In this document: positions 63,401 to 64,000 of the stretch, one piece after another
Layout of the letters: every line of letters starts with the position of its first letter
Numbering within the stretch: the stretch's first letter is position 1
NCBI RefSeq assembly: GCF_035582795.1
Contig: NC_134368.1
Location: 16,908,001 to 16,972,000, forward strand
Reading direction: 5' to 3'
DNA length: 64,000 nucleotides
Origin: Mycteria americana
Lineage: Eukaryota; Chordata; Aves; Ciconiiformes; Ciconiidae
Made by a program: the position numbers and the translations under genes
Notes under the pieces: generated by a model
Databases searched by the model: none
What the model saw: the letters and a program-made list of their open reading frames with translations, nothing else
Told to the model about the DNA's origin: nothing

Positions 63401-63821
63401 TAAACGTGACTGAAAGCAGTACAGAGAGTACCAATGTATAGCAGAGAATACTAGTGTACACAGGTATTCATTGCATTTAAGCAAGGTAATGATATATGAA
63501 AGGATATATGAAAAAGTGAAGATATGGAATTTTGTATTAATAATTTGAATTATACATTTTTTCTGTTACATCACTGTTGAAATGTTGGGTTTTTAAGGGA
63601 AATGACTAGAGACCTATTACTAATATTTTAAGCTGAATGTTTTTTTCCAGAGTGAGTGAGAGCAGGGCAGCGGGGGCTAACGTTATACTTCTCACACCTT
63701 TAGCATTTTGATTTCCAGTTTTTAGGGATTTTGTTTTTTCTGCAGCCTTCTGTTTACGTTTTTCTTCAAGTCTCTCTCTGTTAATTTGTCTTCTTAGGAG
63801 TCTCTCTTCTTTTTCTTTGGC
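33387..63821 (-). CDS. BOD1L1: BOD1L1, 3' part (19 coding exons, 5' exons outside window)
   Basis: Large nuclear protein that protects stalled replication forks by stabilising RAD51 and works with the SETD1A H3K4 methyltransferase; the N-terminal Shg1-type region lies outside the window. CDS is complement(join(33387..33495,35680..35823,37588..37741,38188..38272,38387..38418,41395..41440,43397..43431,43512..43587,44936..45009,46029..46113,46778..46857,47946..48033,48967..49010,51602..51671,53188..53255,55374..61527,62446..62521,63196..63340,63698..63821)). All junctions are GT-AG and the frame closes across all of them: 7,689 nt, 2,562 codons plus TAA. Order: a Lys/Glu/Arg-rich coil, a Lys/Ser-rich charged region, long acidic Ser/Thr repeats, two AT-hooks (RGRP and RGRKP), and a basic tail ending KKAKR. 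The family is recognised from the basic coil, the VTSTG-type repeats, the AT-hooks and the tail. Human protein is 3,051 aa, so roughly 400-500 residues are missing upstream. Confidence 0.95.
33855..34805 (+). mobile_element. CR1 LINE, 5'-truncated, antisense to BOD1L1
   Basis: The 3' portion of a chicken repeat 1 non-LTR retrotransposon: the end of the reverse transcriptase domain, a short 3' UTR and the diagnostic ATTCTATGAT end (34796-34805). The family is recognised from IFINDLDEG, the xADDTKL catalytic region and the [16 protein letters not shown] block. The catalytic motif reads CADD here. The reading frame shifts near 34110-34130, yet the downstream frame from 34112 stays open for 205 codons to a stop at 34729. 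5' truncation is usual for CR1. The element is not expected to be mobile. Confidence 0.95.
34112..34729 (+). pseudogene. CR1 reverse transcriptase C-terminal fragment
   Basis: 205 open codons encoding the CR1 RT thumb/C-terminal region, with motifs [20 protein letters not shown] and VKRWNRLP. The N-terminal endonuclease and most of the polymerase domain are absent, and the fragment is frameshifted against its upstream part (33870-34110). Counted as a transposon remnant and not a host gene. Confidence 0.9.
35680..35823 (-). CDS. BOD1L1: BOD1L1 penultimate coding exon
   Basis: 144 nt, phase 2 to 2, divisible by three. Encodes a basic Ser/Pro-rich segment including [18 protein letters not shown], with several SP sites. 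Confidence 0.92.
35824..37587 (-). other. BOD1L1 intron (1,764 bp)
   Basis: AT-rich intron with an A-rich tract around 37460-37520 and a CCAAA repeat near 36165. No repeat element or nested gene recognised. Confidence 0.85.
37588..37741 (-). CDS. BOD1L1: BOD1L1 exon: basic cluster and acidic tract
   Basis: 154 nt, phase 1 to 2. Encodes [17 protein letters not shown] followed by a Glu/Asp run and then [12 protein letters not shown]. The basic cluster plus acidic run is characteristic of the BOD1L1 C-terminus. Confidence 0.94.
37742..38187 (-). other. BOD1L1 intron (446 bp)
   Basis: Unique AT-rich GT-AG intron; nothing else seen. Confidence 0.85.
38188..38272 (-). CDS. BOD1L1: BOD1L1 exon carrying AT-hook 2
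   Basis: 85 nt, phase 0 to 1. Encodes [20 protein letters not shown] and a short acidic tail. RKRGRKPRR is an AT-hook-like motif with Lys between Arg and Pro. Confidence 0.93.
38387..38418 (-). CDS. BOD1L1: BOD1L1 micro-exon, 32 nt
   Basis: Phase 1 to 0. Encodes [10 protein letters not shown] after a shared Gly codon. The NKET segment matches what I recall of mammalian BOD1L1 between the two AT-hooks. Confidence 0.85.
38419..41394 (-). other. BOD1L1 intron (2,976 bp) with CR1 tail
   Basis: Holds the minus-strand CR1 fragment at 38730-38935 and a poly(T) run near 40555-40570. Otherwise unique. Confidence 0.85.
38730..38935 (-). mobile_element. CR1 LINE 3'-end fragment
   Basis: Read on the plus strand this starts with ACAGAATCACAGAA and continues through the TTGGAAGGGGCCTCTGGAGG and CTCCAGGCAATCTGTTC motifs typical of the complemented CR1 3' region. 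It is older and more diverged than the copy at 33855, and lies in the sense orientation of BOD1L1. The inner boundary is approximate. Confidence 0.85.
41395..41440 (-). CDS. BOD1L1: BOD1L1 exon, 46 nt
   Basis: Phase 0 to 1. Encodes [15 protein letters not shown]. Least certain of the small exons by sequence familiarity, but its splice sites are good and it is needed to keep the frame as reconstructed. Confidence 0.72.
41441..43396 (-). other. BOD1L1 intron (1,956 bp) with C-tract and G18 tract
   Basis: Unique sequence except for C-rich (42270-42288) and G18 (42358-42375) homopolymer tracts about 70 bp apart. Confidence 0.85.
42358..42375. repeat. G18 homopolymer
   Basis: Eighteen consecutive G on the plus strand, prone to slippage and assembly error. 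It may form a quadruplex. Confidence 0.85.
43397..43431 (-). CDS. BOD1L1: BOD1L1 micro-exon, 35 nt
   Basis: Phase 1 to 0. Encodes [11 protein letters not shown] after a shared Gly codon. It is separated from the AT-hook 1 exon by an intron of only 80 bp. Confidence 0.85.
43512..43587 (-). CDS. BOD1L1: BOD1L1 exon carrying AT-hook 1
   Basis: 76 nt, phase 0 to 1. Encodes [20 protein letters not shown] and a short tail. KRGRPRK is a canonical AT-hook that binds the minor groove of AT-rich DNA. Confidence 0.95.
43588..44935 (-). other. BOD1L1 intron (1,348 bp)
   Basis: Unique AT-rich intron; nothing else recognised. Confidence 0.85.
44936..45009 (-). CDS. BOD1L1: BOD1L1 exon, 74 nt
   Basis: Phase 1 to 0. 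The acceptor is GTGAAG|AC at 45010-45011. An alternative CAG 20 nt further in would break the frame, so the longer exon is used. Encodes [20 protein letters not shown] plus NSPE, which fits the expected MEEKDE context of the family. Confidence 0.85.
45010..46028 (-). other. BOD1L1 intron (1,019 bp)
   Basis: Unique AT-rich intron. Its acceptor is the GTGAAG at 45010-45015, preceded by a run of seven T (minus strand). Confidence 0.8.
46029..46113 (-). CDS. BOD1L1: BOD1L1 exon, 85 nt
   Basis: Phase 0 to 1. Encodes [19 protein letters not shown] and then PPKSTMEEK, ending in a split Asp codon. Confidence 0.87.
46114..46777 (-). other. BOD1L1 intron (664 bp)
   Basis: Unique; poly(T) near 46574-46586 on the plus strand. 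Confidence 0.85.
46778..46857 (-). CDS. BOD1L1: BOD1L1 exon, 80 nt
   Basis: Phase 1 to 0. Encodes [19 protein letters not shown] and a short polar end. Confidence 0.85.
46858..47945 (-). other. BOD1L1 intron (1,088 bp)
   Basis: Unique AT-rich intron with T-rich stretches near 47085-47105 and 47320. Confidence 0.85.
47946..48033 (-). CDS. BOD1L1: BOD1L1 exon, 88 nt
   Basis: Phase 0 to 1. Encodes [20 protein letters not shown] and a Ser/Thr/Lys tail ending in a split Cys codon. Confidence 0.85.
48034..48966 (-). other. BOD1L1 intron (933 bp)
   Basis: Unique AT-rich intron; nothing else recognised. Confidence 0.85.
48967..49010 (-). CDS. BOD1L1: BOD1L1 exon, 44 nt
   Basis: Phase 1 to 0. Encodes [14 protein letters not shown] after the shared Asp codon. 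A small exon supported by GT/AG sites and frame closure only. Confidence 0.8.
49011..51601 (-). other. BOD1L1 intron (2,591 bp)
   Basis: AT-rich; a short TA repeat at 50091-50112 and A-rich runs near 49728 and 51140-51158. No nested gene recognised. Confidence 0.85.
51602..51671 (-). CDS. BOD1L1: BOD1L1 exon, 70 nt
   Basis: Phase 0 to 1. Encodes [19 protein letters not shown] and a short tail. SPR is a possible proline-directed phosphosite. Confidence 0.87.
51672..53187 (-). other. BOD1L1 intron (1,516 bp)
   Basis: Unique; poly(T) near 52100. Nothing else recognised. Confidence 0.85.
53188..53255 (-). CDS. BOD1L1: BOD1L1 exon, 68 nt
   Basis: Phase 1 to 0. Begins by completing Gly (G|GC) and encodes [19 protein letters not shown] and following acidic residues. 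Frame and splice sites agree with the neighbours. Confidence 0.88.
53256..55373 (-). other. BOD1L1 intron (2,118 bp) with perfect hairpin
   Basis: Unique AT-rich intron. A 12-bp perfect inverted repeat with a 6-nt loop lies at 54479-54508. Confidence 0.85.
55374..61527 (-). CDS. BOD1L1: BOD1L1 giant central exon (6,154 nt)
   Basis: One uninterrupted exon of 2,051 codons plus one base, from acceptor TTTTGTAG|ACT to donor TTCAG|GTGAGG. The first about 550 residues are Lys/Ser/Glu-rich and highly charged. The middle (about 57540-58740) is a long series of degenerate acidic repeats around V-T-S-T-G-x-E-E. The next part (about 56100-57340) repeats a longer unit built on KDEC-x-MISTS followed by E-E-x-E-A-P-M-S-S-A. 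It is predicted to be intrinsically disordered. The reading frame begins nine codons before the TTG at 61500, so 61500 is not a start. A single exon of about 6 kb matches the known BOD1L1 gene structure. Confidence 0.97.
61528..62445 (-). other. BOD1L1 intron (918 bp) with A/C-rich tract
   Basis: Contains an A/C-only simple tract at about 61897-61964. Otherwise unique. Confidence 0.85.
62446..62521 (-). CDS. BOD1L1: BOD1L1 exon before the giant exon
   Basis: 76 nt, phase 2 to 0. Encodes the charged [20 protein letters not shown] segment, leading in frame into the giant exon. Confidence 0.92.
62522..63195 (-). other. BOD1L1 intron (674 bp)
   Basis: Unique AT-rich sequence; nothing else seen. 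Confidence 0.85.
63196..63340 (-). CDS. BOD1L1: BOD1L1 exon with basic nuclear-localisation-like motif
   Basis: 145 nt, phase 1 to 2. Ends with a basic cluster, SRKRKRDSR, that could be a nuclear localisation signal. The last codon AG|G is completed by the next exon. Confidence 0.93.
63341..63697 (-). other. BOD1L1 intron (357 bp)
   Basis: Unique AT-rich sequence; nothing else seen. Confidence 0.85.
63698..63821 (-). CDS. BOD1L1: BOD1L1 exon: basic coiled-coil segment
   Basis: 124 nt, phase 0 to 1. Encodes a Lys/Glu/Arg-rich helix-forming segment (begins [17 protein letters not shown]). First exon visible in this window; upstream exons lie beyond 64000. Confidence 0.93.
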
Positions 63822-64000
63822 CTGGAGATACAAAACCAAGGAAAACAATTTCTCATTAGGTCAAAGAGTATCCTTTGACAACAAATGTATGACTAAAACA
63901 CACAGAAACAGAACATTGTAGCTTGAGGCAAACTAAAAAAATAAATAGTCCTTAGAAATCATTGTATGAAAGTTAATGGAATACTCTAATACTTCCATGA

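Noticed and set aside
1-64000. CRISPR array, prokaryotic operon, tRNA or rRNA genes
   Set aside because: The window is vertebrate nuclear DNA; no regular spacer-repeat array and no recognisable tRNA or rRNA sequence was found.

Overview
This window looks like a piece of a bird genome. It holds a CR1 LINE copy with the family's diagnostic 3' end (33855-34805), a second CR1 tail (38730-38935), and an avian-type retroviral LTR at the left edge (1-547). The two protein genes, NKX3-2 and BOD1L1, lie in the same order and orientation as their neighbouring human counterparts on 4p15.33. Both are on the minus strand.

Layout: 1-547 is an antisense LTR cut by the window edge. From about 550 to 10,500 is GC-rich, CpG-dense sequence downstream of NKX3-2. 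It shows no credible gene and is broken by AT-rich blocks that still keep CpGs (about 3111-3340, 3955-4620, 7500-8420), which I read as candidate conserved enhancers. NKX3-2 occupies 11,648-12,997 as two coding exons separated by a 468-bp intron, with a CpG-island promoter carrying two CCAAT boxes. A second CpG island lies at 14,880-16,460. From 16,460 to about 32,400 is an AT-rich intergenic desert with a small isolated CpG cluster and a strong CTCF-like motif at 22,930-23,190. From about 32,467 to the right edge is the 3' part of BOD1L1: 19 coding exons reconstructed here by matching reading frame and GT/AG sites. They give 2,562 codons plus a stop, with the 5' exons beyond the window.

NKX3-2 is a developmental homeodomain repressor of the axial skeleton, and the CpG valley around it is typical of such regulators. 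BOD1L1 is a housekeeping replication-fork protection protein. The two are not expected to act in one pathway; their linkage is old synteny. The most notable structural observation is the exon layout of the BOD1L1 C-terminal half. After the 6,154-nt exon, intron phases alternate 1,0,1,0 without a break through 12 small exons, and the two AT-hook motifs sit in two exons of the same phase class. This is consistent with an origin by duplication of exon modules.
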